64,000 nt of DNA from Pseudomonas sp. ICMP22404 (GCF_006227205.1 NZ_VCNG01000001.1:558001-622000), one strand, 5' to 3'; counted from the stretch's first letter, positions 33,367 to 42,675 are shown. Made by a program: numbers and translations. Notes: generated by a model from the sequence alone, not told the origin.

Positions 33367-34013
33367 GCCAGCCAATCCAGCGTGAGGATCAAGCGGCGTT
33401 CTCCCGGGGCCGGCTCCGGCGAGCGATGAATCAGGCCGAAGCCTTCATTGCCCAGCCACTTTTCACCTTTTAGCAACGCCACTTCGCCACTGCACAGCTG
33501 CTGGATCACCTGCCGATCACGGGGCTCGGCGTCAGGTTGAGCCAGCCGTCGACGTTCCATGACGCCCTCCTCAAGCCATTCGCTGCCAGCACCGGCATAC
33601 GTTGTGATCAGCCGCACCGGCACATGATCGACGTGAAAGCGTGGGCACATGGCCTTGTCCAGCGCCCGCAGGCGCAGGCCGATCCGCTTGGCGCCCAGCA
33701 GGCAGGCAAACGCGCTGACCAGCCAGGCGACATCGGCAACGAAGCCTTCGTAGCCGTGCAGGTCGCTGAAACCGGCGGCAAGCCCCTTCAGTTCAGGTTG
33801 CGAGTCCTCCTCCGGGATCTCGAGCACCAGCGACTCGGCCAGCGCTTGATCCATCGAAAGCACCAACGCCGCAAAATCACTGATGTGCGCCGGAAGCTGA
33901 CGCTGCCAGACCGCCAGATTGGTGCCGTCTTCCAGAATCTGCGCCAGGGTCCGCGGGGTATCGCCCAGAACCTGCCGAACCTGGCGCTCCTGTTGCAGAG
34001 TGGGCGCCCGCAT
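33363..34013 (-). CDS. DUF1826 domain protein downstream of zigA
   Basis: 216 residues of DUF1826. Conserved features are ALVLSMDQALAESLVLEIPEED, the His/Cys-rich block CPRFHVDHVPVRLITTYAGAGSEWL, and GEVALLKGEKWLGNEGFGLIHRSP. The HxxH/HVDHVP block and later His look like a cupin or oxygenase-type metal site, but no function is established to my knowledge. The start overlaps the zigA stop (shared A of TGATG), so it is translationally coupled to zigA and under the same Zur-type control. Confidence 0.85.
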   Translation of the reverse strand: MRAPTLQQERQVRQVLGDTPRTLAQILEDGTNLAVWQRQLPAHISDFAALVLSMDQALAESLVLEIPEEDSQPELKGLAAGFSDLHGYEGFVADVAWLVSAFACLLGAKRIGLRLRALDKAMCPRFHVDHVPVRLITTYAGAGSEWLEEGVMERRRLAQPDAEPRDRQVIQQLCSGEVALLKGEKWLGNEGFGLIHRSPEPAPGERRLILTLDWLA

Positions 34014-35221
34014 CAGGCCGCGACCTCGTCATACCAGGAGCCGAACGGGTCTGGCAGCAAGCGCCAACCCTCCATACCCAGGGCCATTTCCGCATCCGTG
34101 AGCAGGCATCCGTCCAGCTCTTCAGCGAGCAGGTCGAAGTCGATGTTCTGGCCGATGAAGACCAGTTCCTGGCGGCAATCCCCAGTGCCGGGCAGCCAGT
34201 TTTTCATGATGGCCGCGGTGCTTTCCGCATCCTGGGGCCATTGATCCTTGGGCACGAACCGCCACCAGCGCCCGGCAAACCCATGTCGCATCAATCCGCC
34301 TGCCTGAGACCAACTGCCCGCGTCTTCAGGTTTGCTGGCCAGCCAGAAGAAGCCTTTGGAGCGCAGCAGCTTGCCATTGATCCAGGGTCGTTCTATCAGG
34401 TCGAAGAAGCGCTGGGGATGGAAAGGCCCGCGCGCCCGGTAGACTGTCGAAGCGATGCCGTATTCCTCGGTTTCAGGCGAGTGCTCGCCACGCAACTCCT
34501 GCAGCCAGCCGGGCGCTTGAGCCGCACGCTCGAAGTCAAAACGACCGGTGTCGAGGATTTCTCCCAGGGGCACCTGCCCCATGACCATGGGCATAATCTT
34601 CGCGTGAGCGTTGAGACGCTTGAGGATAGCCATCAGTTCTTCCCGCTCGTGGCGGCTAATCAGGTCGATCTTGCTGATCAGAATCACGTCGGCGAACTCG
34701 ATCTGTTCAATCAGCAGATCCGTGATCGAACGCTCATCTTCCTCGCCCAGTGTTTCGCCTCGCGATGCAAGGTTCTCGGCAGCTTGGTAATCCGGCAGGA
34801 AGTTCAGGCCGTCGACTACCGTCACCATGGTGTCGAGCCGTGCCACATCCGCCAGGCTTCGACCTTCTTCATCACGGAACGTGAAGGTTTCAGCCACCGG
34901 CAAAGGCTCGGAAATACCGGTGGATTCGATCAGCAGATAATCGAAGCGCCCTTCCCTGGCCAGTTGCCCGACTTCTTCCAGCAGGTCCTCACGCAAGGTG
35001 CAGCAGATGCAACCGTTGCTCATCTCCACCAGCTTTTCCTCGGCGCGGTTCAGGCTGACATCACGCTGAACTTCGCTGCCATCGATATTGATCTCGCTCA
35101 TATCGTTGACGATGACCGCAACACGCAGGTTGTCACGATTTCGTAGAACGTAGTTGAGCAGCGTGCTCTTACCGGCACCAAGAAACCCGGAGAGCACAGT
35201 TACGGGAAGACGATTGGGCAT
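34013..35221 (-). CDS. zigA: Zur-induced GTPase ZigA (CobW family zinc chaperone)
   Basis: 402 residues from the ATG at 35221, which has GAGGA eight bases upstream. P-loop [15 protein letters not shown], zinc-binding GCxCC as [16 protein letters not shown], switch [17 protein letters not shown], and nucleotide-specificity ISKIDL are all present, followed by a CobW C-terminal domain. Family members are made under zinc starvation and are thought to deliver zinc to essential enzymes. A Zur box (35313-35325) lies 92 bp upstream, between zigA and a divergent exported-protein gene. Confidence 0.92.
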   Translation of the reverse strand: MPNRLPVTVLSGFLGAGKSTLLNYVLRNRDNLRVAVIVNDMSEINIDGSEVQRDVSLNRAEEKLVEMSNGCICCTLREDLLEEVGQLAREGRFDYLLIESTGISEPLPVAETFTFRDEEGRSLADVARLDTMVTVVDGLNFLPDYQAAENLASRGETLGEEDERSITDLLIEQIEFADVILISKIDLISRHEREELMAILKRLNAHAKIMPMVMGQVPLGEILDTGRFDFERAAQAPGWLQELRGEHSPETEEYGIASTVYRARGPFHPQRFFDLIERPWINGKLLRSKGFFWLASKPEDAGSWSQAGGLMRHGFAGRWWRFVPKDQWPQDAESTAAIMKNWLPGTGDCRQELVFIGQNIDFDLLAEELDGCLLTDAEMALGMEGWRLLPDPFGSWYDEVAA

Positions 35222-35312
35222 CAGGTATATCCTCATCGGACGGCCGTGTTGGAAGTGTGTGTTGTGGCGCGTTTTGTCAGGTTGTCGCTTCGGTCAGGGC
35301 GACTTATTTTAT

Positions 35313-35325
35313 GTTATAGTATAAC
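35313..35325. promoter_or_regulatory. Zur box between zigA and the exported-protein gene
   Basis: GTTATAGTATAAC is a perfect palindrome (GTTATA-G-TATAAC) matching the Zur consensus of gammaproteobacteria. It lies in the 150-bp divergent gap, so Zur-Zn would repress both genes. Confidence 0.85.
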
Positions 35326-35371
35326 GATAAATACTCGCTAGCCCGAAATTCCAACTCTTCGAGAATTACTG

Positions 35372-35761
35372 ATGCGCATTCTTTTGAAATTCGTACTGGC
35401 GGGCCTGATGCTGTCAGGCGCTCTGGAGGCGTCTGCCCGAACCTCGTTACTGGCAAACTGCACACGCAGCGCGAACTTGCTGGCTTGTTCCGATGAGCAA
35501 GGCAATGCCTATAGCGTCATGACGGCAGGGAACACGGTTTATTTGCGCGGTTTTGAGGTGAAGGGCAGCCGACATTGGGCGCAAACGACCAGCCGTTACG
35601 GTCAATTGACGTTCTTCACGGGCTTGGCCTCCGACGGTGAAGCTTGGGTTGGTTACAGTCGACGCGTGGGCTGGACCACCCTGAATCGCTTTTCCAGTTC
35701 AGGCGGTGCAGCCGGTAAATTCATCTGCGGACGCATAAACGGCTGCGAGGATTCACGCTGA
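35372..35761 (+). CDS. Small exported protein of unknown function, probably Zur-controlled
   Basis: 129 residues with a signal peptide (MRILLKFVLAGLMLSGALEASA) and four Cys in two pairs (LLANCTRSANLLACSDE; KFICGRINGCEDS), suggesting two disulfides. No known domain is recognised. It starts 46 bp from a perfect Zur box and is followed by a parS-like site and a second Zur box, so it is likely produced in zinc starvation as a periplasmic protein. A role in zinc binding is not shown: the mature part has one His. Confidence 0.75.
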   Translation: MRILLKFVLAGLMLSGALEASARTSLLANCTRSANLLACSDEQGNAYSVMTAGNTVYLRGFEVKGSRHWAQTTSRYGQLTFFTGLASDGEAWVGYSRRVGWTTLNRFSSSGGAAGKFICGRINGCEDSR

Positions 35762-35762
35762 T

Positions 35763-35776
35763 GTTTCACGTGGAAC
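35763..35776. other. parS-like ParB-binding site (one mismatch)
   Basis: GTTTCACGTGGAAC differs by one base from the perfect pseudomonad parS core GTTCCACGTGGAAC. It begins two bases after the stop codon of the exported-protein gene. Confidence 0.7.
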
Positions 35777-35831
35777 GATCATAAGAACCGCATGAAACTC
35801 TGTTCATGAAAAAGATCTGGTTGAATTTATT

Positions 35832-35844
35832 GTTACACTATAAC
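35832..35844. promoter_or_regulatory. Zur box upstream of folE2 and the metal ABC operon
   Basis: GTTACACTATAAC matches the Zur palindrome GTTATAnTATAAC with one changed base. It lies 31 bp before the folE2 start codon. Confidence 0.8.
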
Positions 35845-35875
35845 ATAAGCTTTGACCCCATGACGGATCTTGATC

Positions 35876-36772
35876 ATGAATGCGTTTGCACTTCCGGACA
35901 TCGCTGCCCAAGCTTCGCGCCAAGCCTTGCCTCTCGATTGGGTGGGCATGTGTGGCGTCGCCTTGCCTGTGTTGATCGAGGGACAACAACTGAGTGCTAT
36001 AGCCGACCTTGGCGTCAGCCTCGACGATGTGGACGCTCGCGGTATCCATATGTCCCGTCTGTACCTGGCACTGGAGATGCTCGAAAACTCGACGCTTTCT
36101 CCCCCGCTGTTGCAACGTGTCTTACTGCATTTCCTGGACAGTCATGAAGGCCTTTCACAAGCCGCCTCCCTGACCCTTCACACCGAATTGCTGCTAAAAC
36201 GCCCTGCCCTGGTCAGTCCGTTATCAGGCTGGAAGCGCTACCCGGTGAGTATCGAAGCGCACCTGAAACATGATGTGTTCCACGTGGAACTGAGCATTCA
36301 AATACCCTACTCATCCACCTGTCCATGCTCGGCGGCACTTGCCAGGCAGCTGATCCAACAGCAGTTCGTGGATGATTTCGCGAATAAATCTTTGGAGCAT
36401 GCTGAGGTTCTGGCCTGGCTGGGTTCCTCACAAGGGATCATTGCTACGCCACACAGCCAACGCAGCATCGCCTCCCTGAACATTCGCTTGAGCACGGGTA
36501 GCAGCCACTTGCCGCTGCTACGGATCATCAATCAGGCCGAAGCCGCCTTGGGCACCGCGGTACAAACCGCAGTCAAACGCGCCGACGAACAAGCATTCGC
36601 CCTCGCCAATGGTCAGAACCTGATGTTCTGCGAGGATGCCGCTCGACGATTGAGTCAGGCCTTGAGGCAGTCACCCGACGTCATGGCACTCAATGTGCGC
36701 GTCGTTCACGCGGAAAGCCTGCATGCCCATGACGCCGTGGCGCAAAGCCGCTGGACACGGGAGGCAGCATGA
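35876..36772 (+). CDS. folE2: Zinc-independent GTP cyclohydrolase FolE2 (type IB)
   Basis: 298 residues from ATG 35876. FolE2 features are VDARGIHMSRLYLAL, KRYPVSIEAHL and the active-site Cys in YSSTCPCSAALARQL (C149). FolE2 converts GTP to dihydroneopterin triphosphate for folate synthesis without needing zinc, and replaces zinc-dependent FolE when zinc is scarce. This fits the Zur box 31 bp upstream. Its stop overlaps the start of the metal ABC ATPase gene (ATGA). A perfect parS core (36277-36290) is embedded in codons 134-139. Confidence 0.95.
   Translation: MNAFALPDIAAQASRQALPLDWVGMCGVALPVLIEGQQLSAIADLGVSLDDVDARGIHMSRLYLALEMLENSTLSPPLLQRVLLHFLDSHEGLSQAASLTLHTELLLKRPALVSPLSGWKRYPVSIEAHLKHDVFHVELSIQIPYSSTCPCSAALARQLIQQQFVDDFANKSLEHAEVLAWLGSSQGIIATPHSQRSIASLNIRLSTGSSHLPLLRIINQAEAALGTAVQTAVKRADEQAFALANGQNLMFCEDAARRLSQALRQSPDVMALNVRVVHAESLHAHDAVAQSRWTREAA
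36277..36290. other. parS site (ParB-binding centromere element) inside folE2
   Basis: GTTCCACGTGGAAC is a perfect 14-bp palindrome identical to the pseudomonad parS core. It lies within the folE2 coding sequence. Confidence 0.85.
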
Positions 36773-37437
36773 TCAGTTGCCAAGCCTTGCGTTGGGGCCC
36801 ACCGGGGCGTCCGCTCACACCCGAGCTGTATGTTGAGCGCCCCGCAGGCAGCCTGACGGCGATCATCGGTGCCAACGGTTCGGGCAAAAGCAGCCTGCTG
36901 AAAGTCCTCGCGGGGTTGCAAAAGCCCCTCTCCGGAAAACTCACCCTGACGGTTCCACGTCGGGGAGGCGTCTCGTTCCTGCCGCAGCAGCAACACCTGG
37001 ATCGACAATTTCCCATCAGCCTGCAAGAGCTAATAGCCGCAGGAGCTTGGGGTAGTCGACACACACCGGCCCAGCGAAGCCAGCGACTCGGAACGGCGCT
37101 GGAGAACTGGGCGTTGACCGGCCTGGAGAATCGCCCACTCATGGCGTTGTCTGGAGGCGAGTTACAACGCGCTTTACTCGCTCGCTTGAGTCTGGCTGAA
37201 GCGCCGTTGCTCTTACTTGATGAACCCCATGCGGCGCTCGATGAAGAGGGTCAGGCGTTGTTGTGGAAACACATTCACACCTGGCATGCCGAGGGCCGCA
37301 CCTTGGTGGTTGTGTGTCATGACCTTGCCGCTGTACGCCAGCATATTCCCCACACTTTGTTGGTCAGCGCCACAGGCTGCACGTTGGGTCGCAGCGTCGA
37401 AGTGATTACCCAACAACCTCATATAAAGGTGGCTTGA
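36769..37437 (+). CDS. Zinc/manganese-type ABC transporter ATPase
   Basis: 222 residues. Walker A is IIGANGSGKSSLLKVLAGL, the ABC signature is LSGGELQRALLARL and Walker B is LLLLDEPHAALDEEGQ, with the switch His in VVCHDLAAV. It is closest to ZnuC/MntB-type metal importers and short like them. It is coupled to folE2 upstream and to the permease downstream by overlapping stop/start codons, placing all four genes 35876-39190 under the folE2 Zur box. It is distinct from the canonical znuCB-zur locus, as no zur gene is here. Confidence 0.9.
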   Translation: MISCQALRWGPPGRPLTPELYVERPAGSLTAIIGANGSGKSSLLKVLAGLQKPLSGKLTLTVPRRGGVSFLPQQQHLDRQFPISLQELIAAGAWGSRHTPAQRSQRLGTALENWALTGLENRPLMALSGGELQRALLARLSLAEAPLLLLDEPHAALDEEGQALLWKHIHTWHAEGRTLVVVCHDLAAVRQHIPHTLLVSATGCTLGRSVEVITQQPHIKVA

Positions 37438-38303
37438 TGCTCGCGGCCACCCATCTCTGGCAGCCCTTCCAGGAATTCGTTTTCATGCGCCGAGCGTTGC
37501 TTGGCGGCCTGGTACTGGCCTGCAGCACAGCGCCGTTGGGGGTGTTTCTGATCCTGCGACGCATGAGCCTGATCGGCGACGCCGTGGCCCACGGCATCCT
37601 GCCCGGCGCCGCGCTGGGCTTCTGGTTCGCGGGACTGAGCCTGCCCGCCTTGACCTTGGGCGGCCTCGGCGCGGGCCTGGGCATGGCCGGGCTTGCGGCG
37701 TGGGTCACCCGTCGAACGGGTCTGCGGGAAGATGCGAGTCTCGCGGCAATCTATCCCATCTCACTGGCGGCTGGCGTGCTGATCCTCGGCGTGGCCGGTA
37801 AACGCCTGGACCTGCTGCACCTGTTATTCGGATCAGCCTTGGCGGTGGACGGCCCGACTCTGACCGGCATGCTTTGGGTGTCGGCGGCGAGCCTGATTGC
37901 CATGGCGCTGATCTACCGCCCTTTATTACTCGACACGCTGGATCCGCTGTTCCTGCAAACCGTCAGCCGTCTAGGCCCGTTGGCCCATGGTGTATTCCTG
38001 ACCTTGGTGGTGCTGAACCTGGTGATCGGCTTTCAGGCCATTGGCGCCCTCATGGTGGTCGGCCTGATGATGTTGCCGGCCGCCGCCTCGCGGTTCTGGA
38101 GTCGTCGCTTACCGCCCCTGATGGCCATCGCTGCGCTGCTCGGTTGCCTCTCGGTCTGGTTTGGCCTGTTGTTGTCCTTCTATTTCTCGCTGCCCAGCGG
38201 TCCGGCCATCGTGCTGGTTGCGGGGATGTTTTATCTACTGTCCGTGATAGTCGGTCCGGTACACGGTCTGCTGCGCCGCCCGCCCCTGCTCACATCCCCA
38301 TGA
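37437..38303 (+). CDS. Zinc/manganese-type ABC transporter permease
   Basis: 288 residues with eight or so membrane segments. Family pattern: FMRRALLGGLVLACSTAPLGVFLILRRMSLIGDAVAHGILPGAALGF, the ABC-3 permease signature of ZnuB/MntB proteins. The start ATG shares its A with the ATPase stop (TGATG). It imports a divalent metal together with the ATPase and the binding protein that follows 11 bp later. Confidence 0.92.
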   Translation: MLAATHLWQPFQEFVFMRRALLGGLVLACSTAPLGVFLILRRMSLIGDAVAHGILPGAALGFWFAGLSLPALTLGGLGAGLGMAGLAAWVTRRTGLREDASLAAIYPISLAAGVLILGVAGKRLDLLHLLFGSALAVDGPTLTGMLWVSAASLIAMALIYRPLLLDTLDPLFLQTVSRLGPLAHGVFLTLVVLNLVIGFQAIGALMVVGLMMLPAAASRFWSRRLPPLMAIAALLGCLSVWFGLLLSFYFSLPSGPAIVLVAGMFYLLSVIVGPVHGLLRRPPLLTSP

Positions 38304-38314
38304 GGTGTTTCCCG

Positions 38315-39190
38315 ATGCGCGTTCTGCTCGTGCTGTTCAGTCTGATGCTGTCGATGTCCTTGTCCGCTGCCGAGAAACTTCAGGTGGTCACCAGCTTCAG
38401 CATTCTCGCCGACATAACCCGACAGGTCGGTGGCGAGCATATCCAGATCACCAACATGGTCGGACCAGACGCCGATGCGCACACGTATGAACCGACGCCG
38501 GACGATGCCAAGGCGCTGCTCGGTGCAAAATTGATCATCAAGAATGGACTGGGCTTCGAGCCGTGGCTGGATCGCCTGGTCACCAGCACCGAAACCGGCG
38601 CGCCGGTTATCAGTGCCAGCCGAGGCGTGATTCCGCGCTCATTGGATGAAGACGGTGAGACCGTTCCGGACCCACACGCCTGGCACAACCTGGCGAATGC
38701 CGAGCTGTACGTGCGCAATATCACCAAGGCACTGGAAGTCGCCGACCCAGCCAACAAAGCCGACTATGAGCGCAACAGCCAGGCGTACCTGAAGAAGATT
38801 TATGCGCTGCTTGCCGATGCCAAAGCCAAGCTCGGTTCCCTGCCGCCTGGCAACAGGAAGATCGTGACGTCTCACGACGCATTCGGTTATCTGGGTCAGG
38901 CCTATGGCATCGACTTCATGGCACCCCAGGGACTGTCCACCGAACGCGAGCCGTCAGCCGCCGAAGTCGCAGCGCTGATCACCCAGATTCGTCAGGCACA
39001 CGTCAAAGCGGTGTTCATGGAAAACATCAAGGACACCCGCCTGCTGAAGCAGATCGCTGATGAAAGCGGCGCGCACATTGGCGGTACGCTGTACTCCGAC
39101 GCCCTCGCCGCCAGCGGACCGGCCAGTACCTTCACCGGCCTGTTCGAATACAACCTCAACACGCTGTACGACGCGCTGTCCAAGCCGTAA
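38315..39190 (+). CDS. Zinc/manganese-type ABC transporter periplasmic binding protein
   Basis: 291 residues with a signal peptide (MRVLLVLFSLMLSMSLSAAEK). Cluster A-I metal-binding features are FSILADITRQVGG, PDADAHTYEPTPDDAKAL, DPHAWHNLANAELYV, and SHDAFGYLGQAYGIDF. Candidate metal ligands are the His residues in DAHTYEP, DPHAWHN and SHDAF and a late Asp in YSDAL. It lacks the long His/Asp-rich loop of ZnuA. An ATG at 38300 is possible, but GAGGTG favours 38315. Last gene of the folE2 operon; Zur control implies zinc, though manganese is not excluded. Confidence 0.92.
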   Translation: MRVLLVLFSLMLSMSLSAAEKLQVVTSFSILADITRQVGGEHIQITNMVGPDADAHTYEPTPDDAKALLGAKLIIKNGLGFEPWLDRLVTSTETGAPVISASRGVIPRSLDEDGETVPDPHAWHNLANAELYVRNITKALEVADPANKADYERNSQAYLKKIYALLADAKAKLGSLPPGNRKIVTSHDAFGYLGQAYGIDFMAPQGLSTEREPSAAEVAALITQIRQAHVKAVFMENIKDTRLLKQIADESGAHIGGTLYSDALAASGPASTFTGLFEYNLNTLYDALSKP

Positions 39191-39211
39191 CCGTCAGTTT
39201 CACCTACACAG

Positions 39212-39234
39212 CGGTCAAGCCCTCGGCTTGACCG
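39212..39234. terminator. Hairpin ending the folE2-metal ABC operon
   Basis: CGGTCAAGC and GCTTGACCG form a perfect 9-bp stem around CCTCG. It overlaps the last codons of the convergent DUF3617 gene and lacks a long T run. Confidence 0.55.
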
Positions 39235-39736
39235 TTCCGCAATCCTGCCCCAACCACACGGCGCGGGTATCGAGGCTGCCATTCTGCTGGATACCGGTGG
39301 CATTGAAGGTGCCATTGACCTTGGTGGTAAATTCCCGATCGCTCTGAAAGGTGGCGATGCCGTTACCCTGGGCTTTCGGGCAACTGAAGCGAAACTTCCA
39401 CTGATTGCCGGTGCGCTCGGTGATCTGCTGTTTGCATCCCGACTGCGGATCTTGCAGCGGGATGTCATTGGTTTGGACTTGGGCCGGCGTCAGGCATACC
39501 CGAATCCCCTTCCCACCCATGGTAATGCCCTGCTTTTCCAGCATCGCCCGCTGCTCCGGGGTGATCTGGTTCTGCAACTGGCCGAGAATAAGTTGCAGGT
39601 CTGGCAGGTTCTGGTTATCGACTTTCATGTTGCTTGAAGTCAGTTCCCACAAACCTGGCTGAAGCATCTGTGCCTGAGCCGCCACAGGAACTGACAAGCC
39701 AACCGCCAAGGCCAAACCCAGCAGACGAACATTCAT
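39215..39736 (-). CDS. DUF3617 domain exported protein
   Basis: 173 residues from the ATG at 39736, with a signal peptide (MNVRLLGLALAVGLSVPVAAQA). The mature part has the DUF3617 pattern: QPGLWELTSSNMKV near the start, Gln-rich QNQITPEQRAMLEKQG, then paired Cys (GIRVCLTPAQ, SGCKQQITER, FSCPKAQG, GQDCGT). These are periplasmic proteins of unknown role. It is convergent with the metal-importer operon; no Zur site precedes it. Confidence 0.88.
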   Translation of the reverse strand: MNVRLLGLALAVGLSVPVAAQAQMLQPGLWELTSSNMKVDNQNLPDLQLILGQLQNQITPEQRAMLEKQGITMGGKGIRVCLTPAQVQTNDIPLQDPQSGCKQQITERTGNQWKFRFSCPKAQGNGIATFQSDREFTTKVNGTFNATGIQQNGSLDTRAVWLGQDCGTVKPRA

Positions 39737-39877
39737 TGCAAGAACTCCAGAGGACAAGTGGCCGTTAGACGCCGCCTACGGGCTTCGGTTCAAGCTCGGC
39801 GGCGGTGAATTAATTAGCGACATTCGTCATGGAACATGGTCTGTTAGGCATTGAAACTTCAGGAGCAAGGCTGCCCC

Positions 39878-41317
39878 ATGGATTATTTCGGACCGCATGT
39901 TTTCGGTTACCTGATTGCGTTGCTTCATACCCTGGGTTCCATCGCCGCGGTGCATGCCGTGCTTACGGTGCGCACCGCCCAAGGCTCGATCGCCTGGGCC
40001 CTGTCACTGGTGTTCATCCCCTACCTGACGTTGATTCCTTATCTGGTGTTCGGTCGCAGCACCTTTGATGGTTACATCAAGGCACGCCGGCAAGCCAACG
40101 AAGAAATGCGCAAGGCCGTGTCCGAGCTGAATTGGCGCCCATGGGTCGAAGAGGCCCTGACTGCCCGTGCCTCCCAGGCCTACGACTCGCTACGCGCCAT
40201 GCCCAAACTGGGTCGCACCCCCTGCCTGGCAAACAACGAAGTGCGTTTGCTCGTCAACGGTCACGCCACGTTCGAGGCCATTTTCCGGGCCATCGAAAGC
40301 GCCCGTGAAGCGGTGCTGATCCAGTTCTTCATCATCCATGACGACCGACTTGGCCAACGCCTGCAGACGCTGCTTTTAAAGAAAGCCGCCGAAGGTGTAG
40401 CGGTGTATCTATTGTATGACCGGATCGGCAGCCATTCCCTGCCCCACCGCTATGTCCAGGCATTGCGCGATGGGGGTGTCCACGTCAAGGCGTTCGCCAC
40501 CCGCAGCGGCTGGCTCAATCGTTTCCAGGTCAACTTTCGTAACCACCGCAAGATCGTCACGGTGGACGGTGTGCTGGGGTTCGTCGGCGGGCACAACGTG
40601 GGGGACGAATACATGGGGGAGATGCCACCATTGTCGCCGTGGCGCGACACCCATGTCGAAGTACGCGGCCCCGTGGTGGCGAGCATGCAGGAGTCATTTG
40701 CTGAAGACTGGTTCTGGGCTGCCCGTTCATTGCCCCCCTTGATCCTGCCGGACACTTACCCCGATGACGGCGTGCTCTGCCAGTTGCTGGCCAGCGGGCC
40801 GGCGGATGCCCAGGAAACCTGCTCGCTTTTTTTCGTCGAAGCCATCCATGCCGCCAGCGAACGGGTCTGGATCACTACGCCCTACTTCATTCCTGATGAG
40901 TCGGTATTCGCCGCATTGCGCCTGGCGGTGCTGCGCGGGGTGGACGTGCGCATCCTCCTGCCTTCACGACCGGACCATAAGATCGTCTACGCCGCCTCCA
41001 GCCTGTACGCATTCGAAGCGGTCCGCGCCGGTGTGCGCGTCTTCCGCTACAAGCCAGGTTTCCTGCATCAGAAAGTGGTACTGATCGACCGGGAAATCAG
41101 CGCCATCGGCAGCGCTAACCTGGACAATCGTTCGTTCCGGTTGAATTTCGAAGTGATGTTGCTGACGGTGGATATTCCCTTCGCCACCGAGGTCGAGCAG
41201 ATGCTCGAAAAAGACCTCGCTCAAGCCCACGAAGTCGCCAAAGAGGAAAGCCGGGAAACCCACCGCCTACAGAAAATCGGCATGCGGGTCGCCCGACTTA
41301 TTTCGCCGATCCTTTAA
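39878..41317 (+). CDS. clsA: Cardiolipin synthase A
   Basis: 479 residues from ATG 39878 with AGGAG upstream. Two N-terminal membrane segments ([39 protein letters not shown]) precede two phospholipase D HKD motifs, [21 protein letters not shown] and [22 protein letters not shown]. The enzyme joins two phosphatidylglycerol molecules to cardiolipin at the inner membrane. Its stop overlaps the convergent cfa-type gene by four bases. Confidence 0.94.
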   Translation: MDYFGPHVFGYLIALLHTLGSIAAVHAVLTVRTAQGSIAWALSLVFIPYLTLIPYLVFGRSTFDGYIKARRQANEEMRKAVSELNWRPWVEEALTARASQAYDSLRAMPKLGRTPCLANNEVRLLVNGHATFEAIFRAIESAREAVLIQFFIIHDDRLGQRLQTLLLKKAAEGVAVYLLYDRIGSHSLPHRYVQALRDGGVHVKAFATRSGWLNRFQVNFRNHRKIVTVDGVLGFVGGHNVGDEYMGEMPPLSPWRDTHVEVRGPVVASMQESFAEDWFWAARSLPPLILPDTYPDDGVLCQLLASGPADAQETCSLFFVEAIHAASERVWITTPYFIPDESVFAALRLAVLRGVDVRILLPSRPDHKIVYAASSLYAFEAVRAGVRVFRYKPGFLHQKVVLIDREISAIGSANLDNRSFRLNFEVMLLTVDIPFATEVEQMLEKDLAQAHEVAKEESRETHRLQKIGMRVARLISPIL

Positions 41318-42501
41318 GGGGTGTAGATATCGTCTCGGGTCCAAGGCAAGTCATGGCTGCCATCGGCATAAGCCTTCACCGCCAGGATCTGATGCAGATT
41401 GATCCACCCCTTGGCGAATGCATAGGCGCATCCGGCCAGGTACAAGCGCCAGATTCGCAGCGCCTGCTGCGGCACCTCTTTCGACGCGGCCTCCAGATTG
41501 TCTTCGAGCCGCTCACTCCAGTGATCCAAGGTGCGCGCGTAGTGCAAGCGCAAGCTCTCCACATCGACAATTTCCAACCCGGCCTCACTGATCTGGGCTG
41601 AAATCATCGACAGGTGCGGCAGCTCCCCATTGGGGAAAACGTACTTCTCGATGAAGTCCCCCGCGCCGCGTCCGACCGGACGGCCATCAGTATGTTTGGC
41701 TGTGATGCCATGGTTCATTACCAGCCCACCCTCGCGGACCGCACCAAACAACGTCTTGCAGTACTGCTCCAGATTGGCGTGCCCCACATGCTCGAACATG
41801 CCAACGCTGACGACCTTGTCGAAGCGACCGTCCTGCGGAAGGTCCCGGTAATCCAGCAACTGCAATTCCACCTGGTCCTCCAGGCCCTCCGCTTTGACCC
41901 GCTCCCGGGCCAGGGCCAGTTGCGCTTTGCTCAAGGTGATACCGAAGACCCTCACGCCGAATTCCCGTGCCGCATAACGCGCCAACCCACCCCATCCGCA
42001 ACCGACATCCAGCATGTATTCACCGGGCTGCAGCCGCAGTTTGCGGCACAGGTGACGGAACTTGGCTTGTTGGGCCTGCTCGATGGTTTCGCTGCCCGTT
42101 TCGAAATAGGCGCAGGAATAGGCCATGTCGCTGTCGAGCCACAGTTGATAAAACGCGTTGGAAAGGTCGTAGTGATAGGAAATCGCCTTGGCGTCGGTTT
42201 CCTTGTCGTGGACTGAACGTACCGGCAGGCTATCGCCCTCTTCGTCCACCAGGGCCTGGCTCCATTCATCGCAGACCCGGATCACTTCGCTGATCGAGCC
42301 TTCGAGTTCGAGCTTGCCTTCGACAAACGCCGCCCCCAGCGCATCCAGGCTGGGATGGGTGAGTTGCGCGACCATCTGTGGGTCCTTGACCACGATCGTG
42401 ACGCTGGGATCGGCGCCCAGCGTGAATTCGTGGCCGTCCCAGAGCCGCAGCCGAAGCGACAATTGGAGATTCTGTAAGGCCGGTGGAAGTTGCGCGAGCA
42501 T
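41314..42501 (-). CDS. cfa: Cyclopropane-fatty-acyl-phospholipid synthase
   Basis: 395 residues. SAM-binding motif [20 protein letters not shown], an N-terminal SCP2-like lipid-binding part, and the CFA signatures [45 protein letters not shown] and [18 protein letters not shown]. The enzyme transfers a methylene from SAM to unsaturated acyl chains of membrane phospholipids. Pseudomonads often carry more than one such gene. It has an AGGGG ribosome site and a palindrome (42518-42533) 17 bases upstream of its start. Confidence 0.9.
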   Translation of the reverse strand: MLAQLPPALQNLQLSLRLRLWDGHEFTLGADPSVTIVVKDPQMVAQLTHPSLDALGAAFVEGKLELEGSISEVIRVCDEWSQALVDEEGDSLPVRSVHDKETDAKAISYHYDLSNAFYQLWLDSDMAYSCAYFETGSETIEQAQQAKFRHLCRKLRLQPGEYMLDVGCGWGGLARYAAREFGVRVFGITLSKAQLALARERVKAEGLEDQVELQLLDYRDLPQDGRFDKVVSVGMFEHVGHANLEQYCKTLFGAVREGGLVMNHGITAKHTDGRPVGRGAGDFIEKYVFPNGELPHLSMISAQISEAGLEIVDVESLRLHYARTLDHWSERLEDNLEAASKEVPQQALRIWRLYLAGCAYAFAKGWINLHQILAVKAYADGSHDLPWTRDDIYTP

Positions 42502-42517
42502 GAAATAACCCCCCTTG

Positions 42518-42533
42518 TTTCAGACATCTGAAA
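42518..42533. promoter_or_regulatory. Palindrome directly upstream of cfa
   Basis: TTTCAGACATCTGAAA is a perfect 7-2-7 inverted repeat, extended by outer CCCT/AGGG arms (42512-42539). It lies in the leader just before the ribosome site of cfa, suitable for an operator or a leader hairpin. Confidence 0.5.
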
Positions 42534-42552
42534 TGAGGGTAGACCATCGTAG

Positions 42553-42577
42553 AAAAATAGCAGGCTATCGAATTTAT
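42553..42577. terminator. Bidirectional hairpin between P-type ATPase and cfa genes
   Basis: GGCTAT and ATAGCC flank CGAATTT and are followed by TTTTTC on the plus strand and by TGCTATTTTTC on the minus strand. It probably ends the SPFH/P-type ATPase operon. Confidence 0.5.
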
Positions 42578-42675
42578 AGCCTTTTTCTATCGTCGCCCGA
42601 ATTCGCTCCTTGAGCCGGTACTGCCAACTGTTTGGACCCTCTCCCACCATGGACTGCAAGTTCCACGGACAAGTT

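Noticed and set aside
37874..38314. Long N-terminal extension of the metal-binding protein gene
   Set aside because: It overlaps the permease gene in another frame; the signal peptide begins at 38315.
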